A program made the translations under genes and the position numbers. DNA of 64,000 nt. Source: Candidatus Methanomethylophilaceae archaeon (lineage in GTDB: Archaea; Thermoplasmatota; Thermoplasmata; Methanomassiliicoccales; Methanomethylophilaceae). The notes under the pieces were generated by a model. The model searched no databases, was not told the DNA's origin, and was given only the letters and a program-made list of their open reading frames with translations. The DNA lies in NCBI GenBank assembly GCA_023230065.1, contig JALNYB010000001.1, positions 1 through 64,000 of the forward strand. The letters are read 5' to 3'. Of the stretch, positions 11,461 through 20,048 are shown piece after piece; the stretch's first letter is position 1; each line of letters begins with the position of its first letter.

Positions 11461-11876
11461 CTTAGTAGATATGCCACTTAAAGAAGCTTTGTGCATATCG
11501 GTACCTGACGACATGCCGATGATGCAGAGAAGAGATGAACATTATCTGCTGCTAATTGAGGTATGATCTGTTCCCAGCCTATTATTTCAGGAGTATCGAA
11601 CAGTAAGATATAATTCTCGACAGATGGTTTTATTTGATCCTTAAAGAAAGGCAGTAATTCTCTGGGAAAATCTACTTTGCTGTCTGCAAGGATGTCGCGA
11701 TCTAATTTTATGATATTTGCTGTTGGGTCTTGTGATATAATCTCATTCATAACTACGGTCATAAGGGAATGACATCCTTCCGTTCTTAGACCGGCCAAGA
11801 CCTTATATTTAGGATCTTTTAGAAATTTTTCGACATATAATTTAGGGTCGCTTTCCGACGGACATGCGGTTACCAT
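11461..11876 (-). pseudogene. Truncated, degenerate AAA_14/DUF4143-type archaeal ATPase
   Basis: The 132-codon frame 11478-11876 follows the N-terminal pattern of AAA_14 ATPases, which normally run to about 400 residues. A Walker A equivalent GLRTEGCHS replaces the usual G-x4-GK[ST], so the Lys is lost. The Walker B equivalent LLFDTPEIIGWEQ has DT instead of DE. The frame stops after SASSACRQVPICTKLL, but in another frame the next codons give SSGTDMHKASLSGIS, resembling the family's sensor region, so a frameshift near 11520 is likely. No DUF4143 C-terminal half follows. It is a decayed gene from a family common in archaeal accessory DNA. Confidence 0.6.
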
Positions 11877-12027
11877 GAATGTTAGTACGGGAGTATTAGA
11901 TTAATATGTTTTGTTATTTGATTCACTTTGCATATTTTTTAAGATGTTTTCTGATTATATGCAGAACTAATTAGATTACAGAGTTAGTTTTGAATAAATG
12001 CATTTTTTTCAGATAATGTTGTCTAAA

Positions 12028-12549
12028 TTACATAATTTCTATTTTTTTACAATTGAATGGATCTATCCAGAAGATATACGGTAACCAATTTCTTAGTGGT
12101 AATTCTTTTGAATATCTTGGTGTAAAGAATGATCTTACGGGGTAAGTCATCATCAATGCGATCATTCCGACAAGTATGATCGCCATAAGCATCGGTCCGA
12201 AACTAAATACATCTCCAGTCATGTAATTTATACCTATTTCGTTTAAAATCAGTATTACAATATAAAGACAGGATTGGCGTATCATTCTTCCCCATGCACG
12301 TCTATTGCCGGTGGCCATCATGAATATCGTCCAAAGATAATTTATATACAATGCGAAAAGGAATAGCATATATACAAAGATGAATAGTGAATTTCCAGCA
12401 CTGAAATAATCGAATGCTATGTGAAGGTATTCGAAAACTCTTACGAAATAATATGTGGCGAAGATGAATACGATAGGTCCTGCTAAGATCAGAGAGTAAG
12501 GCACTTTTTTTCCATATTCTGTGTACTTACTGCTATCAAGCCATGACAT
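12028..12549 (-). CDS. Hypothetical four-helix membrane protein
   Basis: This 173-residue protein is not recognised. Four hydrophobic segments are visible at about 17-38, 54-79, 93-107 and 117-138, with a short polar N-terminus and a C-terminal tail of about 35 residues that includes RNWLPYIFW. No catalytic motif is apparent. It is divergent from the membrane protein gene at 12604, with only 54 bp between their starts, so the two probably share a promoter region. It lies within the decayed island between cas2 and the tRNA-Gly, which suggests accessory DNA. Confidence 0.7.
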   Translation of the reverse strand: MSWLDSSKYTEYGKKVPYSLILAGPIVFIFATYYFVRVFEYLHIAFDYFSAGNSLFIFVYMLFLFALYINYLWTIFMMATGNRRAWGRMIRQSCLYIVILILNEIGINYMTGDVFSFGPMLMAIILVGMIALMMTYPVRSFFTPRYSKELPLRNWLPYIFWIDPFNCKKIEIM

Positions 12550-12603
12550 CAGACTTTAATCATCTAGAATACTACTTTATTCTATCTAATAGATTACACT
12601 GTC

Positions 12604-13455
12604 GTGGATACTAAAGAAGCGGGTAATGGGATCATTCGGTGTACATGTCGCGGTGAACGCACTGACATTCTTATAAATCCGCTCATGATCCTTATTGCGA
12701 TAATATCGTATCTGGTGTTTGCATTCTATTATATGACTATCGTTCGCGATATAGAATTGAAATGGACTCTTCCGGTGCATTTTGCTATTGCCGTATTTGC
12801 CCTTGTTATTATAGGTGCGATACTGGCATTGGCAGTTTGTTATCTGATATCTTTACGTAATTGTTCTCATTGGAAGAGAGAGAATGATCTGAGGGCGCGT
12901 CTTATACTATATTTAGAATTACGTAAAGAGGCAATCGGTGCGAATATCGGAGATGATATCGATTATCTGAAAGATACAGATGCCAAGATATTTAGGAGTG
13001 AGATACAGCCATTCAATTCAAAAAAGGTCATCTATATTCTTATTGTTCCGCTGATTATCATGGTAATATCTCTATTTGTAGAGGTTTTAAGAATACATCT
13101 GGGAGAGATTACGATAGTCATGATGCTTTTGACATTATTGACAGGATTGTTGGCATTTCCTGAAATGACATCTTTTTCTTATGACCATGAAAGGAATTTT
13201 ATCAGATTCTACGATCAGATAAGGGACATCAGCAGCAGTTTAAGATTGGAGATACCTGAGTTTAATGCAACTGTTCCAGAACGTTCATATGGTAAATTGG
13301 CAAAGTATTCTGTATGTACTCTGAGTATCTTGACACCATATTGGGCATATATTCTGATAAGCGATATGAATTCACATATCAGGAATCAGAGGATCGTAGA
13401 GAATGCCTTCATCGAAGAGATGTGGAAGGATGAGATGCATTTTTTGCGTGATTGA
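12604..13455 (+). CDS. Hypothetical multi-spanning membrane protein
   Basis: The 283-residue product is not recognised. Hydrophobic segments occur at about 26-47, 57-84, 141-163, 168-187 and 236-253. Between the second and third is a charged loop of about 55 residues, and the C-terminal tail is acidic. The frame opens with GTG at 12604, giving a cytoplasmic-looking N-terminus with a Cys pair (RCTCRGER). No better ATG exists before the first membrane segment. Its neighbour is a divergent membrane protein gene. Function is unknown. Confidence 0.7.
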   Translation: MDTKEAGNGIIRCTCRGERTDILINPLMILIAIISYLVFAFYYMTIVRDIELKWTLPVHFAIAVFALVIIGAILALAVCYLISLRNCSHWKRENDLRARLILYLELRKEAIGANIGDDIDYLKDTDAKIFRSEIQPFNSKKVIYILIVPLIIMVISLFVEVLRIHLGEITIVMMLLTLLTGLLAFPEMTSFSYDHERNFIRFYDQIRDISSSLRLEIPEFNATVPERSYGKLAKYSVCTLSILTPYWAYILISDMNSHIRNQRIVENAFIEEMWKDEMHFLRD

Positions 13456-13502
13456 TTATGTTTATAAGTTTTCAACACACCTATCACATTTCCATGATGT
13501 CA

Positions 13503-13890
13503 TTATTCCAATAATGCACACGATAGGCATATTGAAAATGATATATGCATCACATTAATGAAATTTTCATATTGGGAAGGGTTTAAGTAATCTATGGAGC
13601 CCATCACAACGGTTATTGTACAAATTGCTATTGACATGTTGATGGCAGATAGCAATAAGGAGGCACTTATTATAGTGAATTCCACAAACAGAATCTTTTT
13701 TCTACCTATACGATATCGGCCAGTTTTGTAATCGGAACCATTGTTATTATTGTACCAAGTATGTATATTGTATTAACCATGGCCATTTTTTAGATTTGAT
13801 ATCGAATTCATCGCTTATAGAAATTAATGAAATATTCATCATTGTCGCTATCAAAAGCATGATGAATACTCCAGTGCAAGCAGCGATCAT
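13503..13890 (-). pseudogene. Frameshifted small membrane protein gene
   Basis: A frame beginning with ATG at 13890 encodes a hydrophobic stretch (GVFIMLLIATMMNISLIS) and a polar loop, then stops near 13745. A second frame, open from just upstream of that stop down to 13503, continues with a basic segment (GRYRIGRKKI) and two more hydrophobic stretches. Joined by one frameshift near 13750-13770 they would make a protein of about 125 residues with three membrane segments. The break could be a real mutation or a sequence error. The product is not recognised. Confidence 0.4.
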
Positions 13891-14108
13891 CAACAGTTTT
13901 TAGTCTCTGGCACCGTATTCTATCACGGTGGTTTCACGGATAGTTTACGTTCAAATCATATCTTCAGGATGTATGGTAGTAATGAAAATATAACTACCTC
14001 AGTTCACTGGAATCTGAATGTGCAATAATATTTATTTCACGATTTATCATATCAGAAACTGAATTATTTTATCTAATGATACCAGTTAGGTCAATGTAAG
14101 GTTTTCAG

Positions 14109-14525
14109 ATGATCAAAGATGACAATGTTCCGAGAATAGACAGTGTAATCGATATAGCGTTATCCGTTATAAGGGGAAAATGGAAGACTCTGATACTTTG
14201 TAAATTGGCAGACCGCGACAATATGAGATTCTCACAATTATTAAGTGAATTGGAACCAATATCTGCCCGGATACTTTCAAAACAGCTTGGAGAGATGGAA
14301 CAGGATAAATTAATCAAAAAGATTGATTTTGAAGAGATTCCCCCACGTATAGAATACTCTATCTCTAGTCAAGGCAAAAATCTTGTTCCTGCATTAAGAG
14401 AACTTGCAGATTGGGCCATGATGAATAAATTTGATCAGATATCTTACGAGGGAGTGTCTGATATCCGTGTGTTTTGGTCCGATAAATATAAGGGTTCATA
14501 TGAAGGTCACGATCAAACCCCGTGA
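14109..14525 (+). CDS. HxlR-family winged-helix transcriptional regulator
   Basis: The 138-residue protein matches the HxlR pattern. It has the N-terminal GKWKTLILCKL, then MRFSQLLSEL, the recognition-helix region ISARILSKQLGEMEQDKLI, the wing with PPRIEYSISSQG and the C-terminal helix LVPALRELADWAM. HxlR regulators are dimeric one-component DNA-binding proteins, often responding to redox or small ligands. The usual N-terminal Cys of redox-sensing members is not obvious; C67-type residues are absent and the only Cys is in the LILCKL helix. It lies alone between a decayed membrane protein gene and the integrase remnant. Its target is unknown. Confidence 0.85.
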   Translation: MIKDDNVPRIDSVIDIALSVIRGKWKTLILCKLADRDNMRFSQLLSELEPISARILSKQLGEMEQDKLIKKIDFEEIPPRIEYSISSQGKNLVPALRELADWAMMNKFDQISYEGVSDIRVFWSDKYKGSYEGHDQTP

Positions 14526-14573
14526 ATCGATTTAAGAACAGATGTGATTCATTATAGTTTAAGTTTGACAAAC

Positions 14574-15407
14574 GGGCGTTAGACATCGTGAAGACCATTG
14601 TCAGCAATCGGGAACCTATTTTTCAACTGCAACAGTGTAAAATGCTGTATCGGCAAATTTGCCTTCGTCTACTCATTGTTGGATAATGGCTATTTGACCT
14701 TGCGGAATCAGCAATGTATGCAAATACATCGGCGAGAACAATTGCGTGGACATGGCCAGAGTGCGCTATCCGCTGCTTTTCCAATCCCACAGACATGTCA
14801 GGCTGCCCGTGATGGAGAGACCCATCTTCGACAAGTTCTTTGAAGCCGCCGACAGCCTGACAGCCGAATCTGGATACATGAGGATACGCGCATACGCTGT
14901 CACTGCGTTAGCGATATGCGCCGGATTGAGAACGCAGGAGATCCAATTCGCCAAGATGGAGTATCTGGATAAGAATCTTAGATACATCTTCTTGGATCAT
15001 GTGAAAGGGATGGGAACATACGGATCTGCAAGGACGGTACCTATCAGACCCGAATGCGTTCCGATAATGACGTTGTATCTCGCGACCAGAGATTACAATG
15101 TCAAATCCAAATATATTTTTTCAAACAGAAAAGGAGAATACCTGTCCGACGACAAATTAAGACAGGACAAAGACAAGGTCGCAGCCGATCTTGATTTTAA
15201 ATTCGACTTCAGAATGTGCCGGAGGACCTACGCGCAATACCTCGTGGACGAGGGGTTCGCAACGGATCTTGTTTCGGTGGTTCTAGGTCATTCGAACACA
15301 AGGACCACGGAGTTGGCATACGCCACAGACCTCGCGACGATCGCGTGGTCAGGAAGATCATAGATTCGTGGTCGAAAAACAACGTATTAGGTGGTAAAAA
15401 TGAGTGA
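14574..15407 (+). pseudogene. Frameshifted tyrosine recombinase (integrase) beside tRNA-Gly
   Basis: The catalytic domain is clear in the frame 14746-15363. It shows GLRTQEI with the first Arg, a Lys/Arg hairpin KGMGTYGSARTVPI, CRRTYAQYLVDEG in place of the usual HxxR box, and LGHSNTRTTE followed by the Tyr of LAYA. After that Tyr the frame runs to a TAG. The neighbouring frame instead continues naturally as RPRDDRVVRKIIDSW and ends with TGA at 15405-15407, so a deletion near 15325 is likely. Upstream, the N-terminal part is spread over several frames between 14574 and 14745. The gene is therefore inactive or needs resequencing. It ends 95 bp from the 3' end of a tRNA gene, a typical integration site. 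Confidence 0.75.
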
Positions 15408-15552
15408 AAAAACAGAGTATCAAAATATTTTGACAGCCAGCAAGGAAAACGAAGAAATTTTAACGCCAAAAAATCCGACTATCTGGCATAGAGATAGTAG
15501 GTGCGGATGCCGGGATTCGAACCCGAGTTCTAACCTTGGCAAGGTCAAGTGA
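15400..15552 (+). CDS. Small ORF running antisense into tRNA-Gly
   Basis: ATG 15400 overlaps the natural stop of the integrase and is preceded by a good ribosome binding site, AGGTGG, five bases away. The 50-codon frame starts MSEKTEYQNILTASKE and is hydrophilic. Its last 17 codons or so lie antisense to the tRNA-Gly gene, which is unlikely for an original gene. The 3' part may have been replaced when the element joined the chromosome at the tRNA. The product is not recognised. Confidence 0.35.
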   Translation: MSEKTEYQNILTASKENEEILTPKNPTIWHRDSRCGCRDSNPSSNLGKVK

Positions 15553-15574
15553 TAACCAGCTACACCACATCCAC
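15502..15574 (-). tRNA. tRNA-Gly (GCC)
   Basis: The minus strand folds as a cloverleaf. The acceptor GTGGATG pairs with CATCCGC through one T-G wobble. The anticodon stem TGACC/GGTTA encloses the loop TTGCCAA with anticodon GCC, and the T arm contains GGTTCGAATCCC. The discriminator is A at 15502; CCA is not encoded. A TATA-like CTTTATAT on the minus strand at 15602-15609 lies about 30 bp upstream. The 3' end faces the integrase remnant. Confidence 0.95.
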
Positions 15575-15646
15575 GTGATAATCGGGGGATTATATGAACG
15601 AATATAAAGTTTATTGTTGTCCAATGGTTATAGATCAGTCAATCTT

Positions 15647-17125
15647 TCATTGAAACAGGCAGTTTGTTTGATATTCAGGGTCGCATGTGACATTGATATT
15701 TAGTTTTTGGAGCAGTGCTGAATCCATAGGTGAAAGTATTACAGAAGAATGAACTTCGCATCCTTTCAATTTTGAGAGTTGGGATAGTGCTTTTTCTGCG
15801 ATAGGATCTGTCTGTGCGCAGATAGATAGTGCAACTAGCATCTCGTCTGCGTGAAGTCTGGGATTGCTGTTTCCAAGATCATCTACTTTTAATCTGCGGA
15901 TTGGTTCAATGATTTCGGGAGAGATCAGAAGGACATCGTCATCGATGTTTCCAAGATTCTTCAGAGCATTCAATATCATTGCAGATACAGCACCTAACAA
16001 TGCAGATGATTTACCGGTGATGACGCGTCCATCTGCAAGTTCTATACCTACGACTGGTACTTGAAGTCCTTCTGCACGTTTTTCCACAGAAGAAATAACT
16101 TTACGGCTTTCGATAGAGATGCCCGCATGATTCATTAAAATGTTGAATCTTGAGATAACATCATCAGATATCAATCCCTGTTTATTTTCGCAGATCGCCT
16201 TATAATATCTGCGAATGATCTCAAGTTTGGCTGCTTCAGATACGATTTTGTCGTCGATGATACAATATCCAGCCATATTAACACCCATGTCCGTAGGTGA
16301 TTTGTAAGGGGATGTTCCAGATATCTTCTCTAGTATTGTATTCAGTACAGGGAATATTTCAATGTCTCTATTGTAATTGACAGATATCTTTCCATACGCT
16401 TCAAGATGGAATGGATCTATCATATTTATATCTCCAAGGTCCATGGTCGCAGCTTCATATGCAATATTAACCGGATGTCTAAGAGGAAGATTCCATATTG
16501 GGAATGTTTCGAATTTAGCATATCCTGCTTTGTTGCCCAATTTGTATTCGTGGTATAACTGTGAAAGGCATGTCGCCATCTTTCCGCTGCCTGGCCCTGG
16601 TGCTGTGACGATCACCAGAGGATGCGTGGTCTCAACGAATTGATTCTTTCCATATCCTTCATCGCTGACAATCATTGGAATATTGGATGGATAGCCTGCA
16701 ATGGGATAGTGTCTGTAGACTTTTATTTTTAGTGCTTTGAGTTTTTTCTCAAATGCTAATGCTGAAGGCTGTGCAGTATATTTTGTTAGAACCACTCCGC
16801 CCACGTGGATATTTTTGTCTTTGAACGCATCGATAAGACGTAAAGTTTCCATATCATATGTTATGCCGAGATCTCCACGGACTTTGTTCTTTTCAATATC
16901 GTTTGAGTTGATCGCAATTATTGCTTCTACATTGTCATTCAACTGCATGAGCATTTTGATCTTGCTGTCTGGTTTGAATCCTGGAAGTACTCTTGCTGCG
17001 TGATAGTCATCAAAAAGTTTTCCGCCGAATTCAAGGTACAGTTTTCCGCCGAATCTGGCGATTCTTTCTTTGATGTGGTCGGATTGTGTTTGAAGATATT
17101 TATCATTGTCAAAACCAGTTTTCAT
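15647..17125 (-). CDS. DUF1846 (UPF0371) family protein
   Basis: The 492-residue protein has the family's hallmark N-terminus, GFDNDKYLQTQS followed by FGGKLYLEFGGKLFDDYHA and RVLPGFKPDSKI. It also has a central Gly-rich segment TAPGPGSGKMATCLSQ that resembles a nucleotide-binding loop. Its length matches the family, which is about 490-500. The family is widespread in Firmicutes and some archaea and has no firmly established function. The gene is monocistronic, and its 3' end lies 72 bp from the tRNA-Gly 5' end. The ATG at 17125 is the natural start, as the conserved region begins within five residues. Confidence 0.9.
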   Translation of the reverse strand: MKTGFDNDKYLQTQSDHIKERIARFGGKLYLEFGGKLFDDYHAARVLPGFKPDSKIKMLMQLNDNVEAIIAINSNDIEKNKVRGDLGITYDMETLRLIDAFKDKNIHVGGVVLTKYTAQPSALAFEKKLKALKIKVYRHYPIAGYPSNIPMIVSDEGYGKNQFVETTHPLVIVTAPGPGSGKMATCLSQLYHEYKLGNKAGYAKFETFPIWNLPLRHPVNIAYEAATMDLGDINMIDPFHLEAYGKISVNYNRDIEIFPVLNTILEKISGTSPYKSPTDMGVNMAGYCIIDDKIVSEAAKLEIIRRYYKAICENKQGLISDDVISRFNILMNHAGISIESRKVISSVEKRAEGLQVPVVGIELADGRVITGKSSALLGAVSAMILNALKNLGNIDDDVLLISPEIIEPIRRLKVDDLGNSNPRLHADEMLVALSICAQTDPIAEKALSQLSKLKGCEVHSSVILSPMDSALLQKLNINVTCDPEYQTNCLFQ

Positions 17126-17596
17126 AAAATCACAGCATAAGTTGAATACATTACAAATCTAAAATGATTATGATATGATTCAAAGTTGTTCTTTGCTAAT
17201 GTTTGTATAATGGTCTTAATCCTTTGTATAGCGTTTTCGTTTGAGTGTCATATTTTTGATAAAGTCCTTTTTCGTTTTATTTTCAAATTAGCAAGAATTC
17301 GAATCGTAATGCGTTGTTTTTTGTGTATTCTTATGGTATTGTATCCGAAATGTGTTTCAAGAAAGTATTGTTAATATGAGAATTCTGTTATTCGAGATAA
17401 ACATATATTCAACCATTAAGTGTAACAGGGGCATTACATGTTTCTAAAATACGGCATACAGAAGAATATGGAGTTTTATATCAGAATTATATGTTATCAG
17501 GTAAGTATATAAAATAACGTATAGTTTGTGTCTTCGAAATTGAGCGGTGTTTGCGTTGTAGTCGCAGGCGGTTTGACTTCATATCAGTGATTAATT
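17126..17596. other. 471-bp divergent intergenic region with helicase promoter
   Basis: This A/T-rich region separates the DUF1846 gene from the DEAD-box helicase. A plus-strand TATA-like segment, GTATATAAAAT, at about 17502-17512 would place transcription near 17535-17540. That gives an untranslated leader of roughly 60 bases, rich in GCGGT/GGCGG words at 17542-17575. A 62-codon frame at 17186-17374 has no recognisable content and is not called. Confidence 0.45.
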
Positions 17597-19006
17597 ATGA
17601 TCTCAAAGTTTACAGATTTAGGCATATCAGAGGACGTTGCTAAAGCAATGGAAGACATGGGTTGGGAAGAACCGACCCCTATTCAGATAAAAGCGGTCCC
17701 ATTAGGATTGAAAGGTATCGATATGTTTGCCCAGGCGCAGACTGGTACCGGAAAGACAGGTACATTCGGTGCTATCCTCTTAGATAGGGTCGATGCAAAA
17801 CTCAAGACTCCATCGGCGATCATCGTTGTTCCCACAAGGGAACTTGCAAATCAGGTATCAGATGAGATAAGCAAATTAGCGAAATATACAGGTCATGTTT
17901 GCGTTCCCATTTATGGTGGAGCAAGCATCGAAGGTCAGTTAAGAGAACTCGAGAAGGGAGTCGATATCATAGCTGGAACACCTGGAAGGGTCAAGGACAT
18001 GATCATGAGGGGAGCCTTAAACCTTACCAAGGTAAAGGTCGTTGTAATGGACGAATCGGACCGTATGCTGGACATGGGGTTCATAGAAGATATCGAATAC
18101 ATTTTAGGATCAATGCCCAAAGAGAGACAGACCATGCTTTTCTCGGCAACAATGCCTGAGGATATCAAACGTCTTGCTAGTGATTACATGAACAAACCCA
18201 AGGAGATCAGTGTCTCCCAGGATGAGGTAGTTCTGGATCTTACAAAACAATATTACATATCTGTCGGAAGAAGGAACAAATCATGGGCCTTATGCAGGAT
18301 CTTGGATCTCGATAAACCAAAGGCTATCATCTTCTGTCAGACTAAGAAAATGGTTGACATCCTGGAAGAGAGACTTATCGACCTTAAATACAGGACAGAA
18401 GCGATACATGGTGATATGCCTCAATCCAAGAGGGAAAGGGTCATCAAGGATTTCAAGAACGATGAGACCGACATTCTAATTGCAACAGATGTTGCAGCCA
18501 GAGGATTGGATATTGATGATATCTCATATGTCATCAATTATGATATGCCTGAAGATGTCGATACATATATCCATAGGATAGGAAGGACTGGAAGGGCAGG
18601 AAAGGAAGGAATCGCAGTCTCTTTTATTACGACCGAAGAAGAATATCTGATCAGAGAATTCGAACTTCGTACTGAGATGAGGATCGAGAAGAGAGAGGTT
18701 CCTGATGCGGAAGAGGGGTCCAGGGACACCATTCGCAGAGTTGTTGATTATGATCAGATCTGTGATGTCTACGGTATGTGTAGATTTGAAATAAATCTGG
18801 GAAAGAATGATGGTGTTGGAAAGGTAAGTCTTGCTGATTACATCATTCGTGCCGCAAGGATCAGAGACATTTCGATTGGAAAGATCAGTATCGAATCAGA
18901 TTCATCTGTCGTGGAGGTCCATAAAGACTTTGGCAATAGGATGACAATGGATCTCCCGAAAATGAAATACAGGGGAAAACAGGTCCGTGTAAAGGTTATT
19001 CAGTAA
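17597..19006 (+). CDS. DEAD-box RNA helicase (DeaD/CsdA-like) with C-terminal RNA-binding domain
   Basis: This is an ATP-dependent RNA helicase of SF2. It has a Q-motif region near residues 5-30, Walker A AQTGTGKT at 47-54, PTRELA, GG and TPGR motifs, SAT at 183-185, and HRIGRTGRAG as motif VI. Motif II reads DESD at 152-155 rather than DEAD. Residues from about 375 form an extra domain that looks like the DbpA-type RNA-binding fold found at the C-terminus of CsdA/DbpA proteins. The 469-residue length fits that architecture. Such helicases act in ribosome assembly, mRNA turnover and cold adaptation. A strong hairpin terminator follows. Confidence 0.93.
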   Translation: MISKFTDLGISEDVAKAMEDMGWEEPTPIQIKAVPLGLKGIDMFAQAQTGTGKTGTFGAILLDRVDAKLKTPSAIIVVPTRELANQVSDEISKLAKYTGHVCVPIYGGASIEGQLRELEKGVDIIAGTPGRVKDMIMRGALNLTKVKVVVMDESDRMLDMGFIEDIEYILGSMPKERQTMLFSATMPEDIKRLASDYMNKPKEISVSQDEVVLDLTKQYYISVGRRNKSWALCRILDLDKPKAIIFCQTKKMVDILEERLIDLKYRTEAIHGDMPQSKRERVIKDFKNDETDILIATDVAARGLDIDDISYVINYDMPEDVDTYIHRIGRTGRAGKEGIAVSFITTEEEYLIREFELRTEMRIEKREVPDAEEGSRDTIRRVVDYDQICDVYGMCRFEINLGKNDGVGKVSLADYIIRAARIRDISIGKISIESDSSVVEVHKDFGNRMTMDLPKMKYRGKQVRVKVIQ

Positions 19007-19015
19007 ATTGGGTCA

Positions 19016-19052
19016 GATCGTGTTGTGCTTCAGCACACGCGATCTTTTTTTT
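19016..19052 (+). terminator. Hairpin terminator of the DEAD-box helicase
   Basis: A stem GATCGTGTTGTGC / GCACACGCGATC with a TTCA loop and one bulged T is followed by eight T residues at 19045-19052, ten bases after the helicase stop codon. It looks like an intrinsic terminator. Confidence 0.8.
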
Positions 19053-19101
19053 AGAAGCTTTTGATAATATTCAATAAATCCAAGGACATCTATATACGAT
19101 T

Positions 19102-19881
19102 ATGGTGTTTGATGGAAGGTGTGGCATCATCGATATAGATGATGATGAGAAGACTGTTTATTTCGATACATACAGAACTAAGAAGATAACGGGTACCAAG
19201 ATCGGCCCTCTGTTAGGGATCAGTGAATTCTCCACACCTTTTAAAGTCGCATGCGAACTTGCTGGATTATATCCAGGAGATAAGGCTAATAAATACATAG
19301 ATGCAGGAAATATCCTTGAACCTGTACTTAGGAAGTATGTAAGAGATCGGTCTGATGAACTTCTTTTGGATCTTTTTCCTAGAGGATCTTTGATAACCAT
19401 CGAAGAACCTGTACCCAAAGAACAATGCGGATATGATCATTTTCATGACAACAAGATGTTTGGAGGGATGGTAGACGGATATATTGATGTAAATGGGAAA
19501 AGAGATCATATTTTGGAGATCAAGACTTCACACGATATTGAGAAATGGATTGATGATTCAGGTAGAGTGTCTATAGTTCCGGAATCATACATGCTTCAGG
19601 CATCTTTGTATGCAGAACTTTCGGGAATAGATGGAATAATATTTTTGGTAGGTTTTCTGGAAGAAAGTGATTATGTTCATCCAGAACGTTGGGTGCCAAC
19701 TCCCAAGAATACATATATCGTCATCAAAGATAAACTCGATATGTCTGGATATATGAAAGAAGCAGAAGAGTGGTACAATGAGTATATCAAGAATGGTTAT
19801 ACTCCGGAATGGACAGATAAAGATACAGATGTTCTGAAGTATCTAAAGGCATTCGATCCGAATAAGAAGAAACGTCATTAA
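19102..19881 (+). CDS. YqaJ/lambda-exonuclease-type PD-(D/E)XK nuclease
   Basis: The 259-residue protein has the YqaJ viral recombinase layout. The N-terminal segment GTKIGPLLGISEFSTPF resembles the substrate-recognition motif of the family. E73 lies in ILEPVLRKY, D125 in GGMVDGYID, and E139-x-K141 in LEIKTSHD. These form the metal-binding PD-(D/E)XK site. Family members are 5'-3' double-strand exonucleases used in phage recombination or in host repair. No annealing protein (RecT/Bet) is adjacent; the gene sits alone between two terminators. It may be a domesticated phage gene or a RecB-like host repair nuclease. Confidence 0.8.
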   Translation: MVFDGRCGIIDIDDDEKTVYFDTYRTKKITGTKIGPLLGISEFSTPFKVACELAGLYPGDKANKYIDAGNILEPVLRKYVRDRSDELLLDLFPRGSLITIEEPVPKEQCGYDHFHDNKMFGGMVDGYIDVNGKRDHILEIKTSHDIEKWIDDSGRVSIVPESYMLQASLYAELSGIDGIIFLVGFLEESDYVHPERWVPTPKNTYIVIKDKLDMSGYMKEAEEWYNEYIKNGYTPEWTDKDTDVLKYLKAFDPNKKKRH

Positions 19882-20012
19882 AATTAGTATTCAAGTGTCA
19901 TACGTCGAGTGGCGAGTATGTGGTTGTTTGCAAAATCAACTGTTGTGGCATCAATATGTTCTACACAGTTGATGATATGAAGTTTGATATAATAAAAAGT
20001 AAAAATAGGTGA

Positions 20013-20034
20013 GGGACAGGAAACGCCCTGTCCC
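20013..20034. terminator. Hairpin between convergent genes
   Basis: The inverted repeat GGGACAGG / CCTGTCCC with loop AAACGC lies between the end of the nuclease gene and the end of valS. On the plus strand it is followed by TTTG, and on the minus strand by CTCACCTATTTTT, so it could serve both genes. Confidence 0.6.
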
Positions 20035-20048
20035 TTTGTAATGTTTAG

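Noticed and set aside
14598-14843. An 81-codon frame upstream of the integrase
   Set aside because: Its useful part is only one of several frames of the broken integrase N-terminus.
15361-15410. Read-through of the TAG after the integrase as pyrrolysine
   Set aside because: The frame does continue into the small ORF, but the neighbouring frame gives a natural integrase C-terminus and TGA, so a frameshift explains it better.
17186-17374. A 62-codon frame before the DEAD-box helicase
   Set aside because: Cys- and Phe-rich peptide without start signals; probably chance in A/T-rich DNA.
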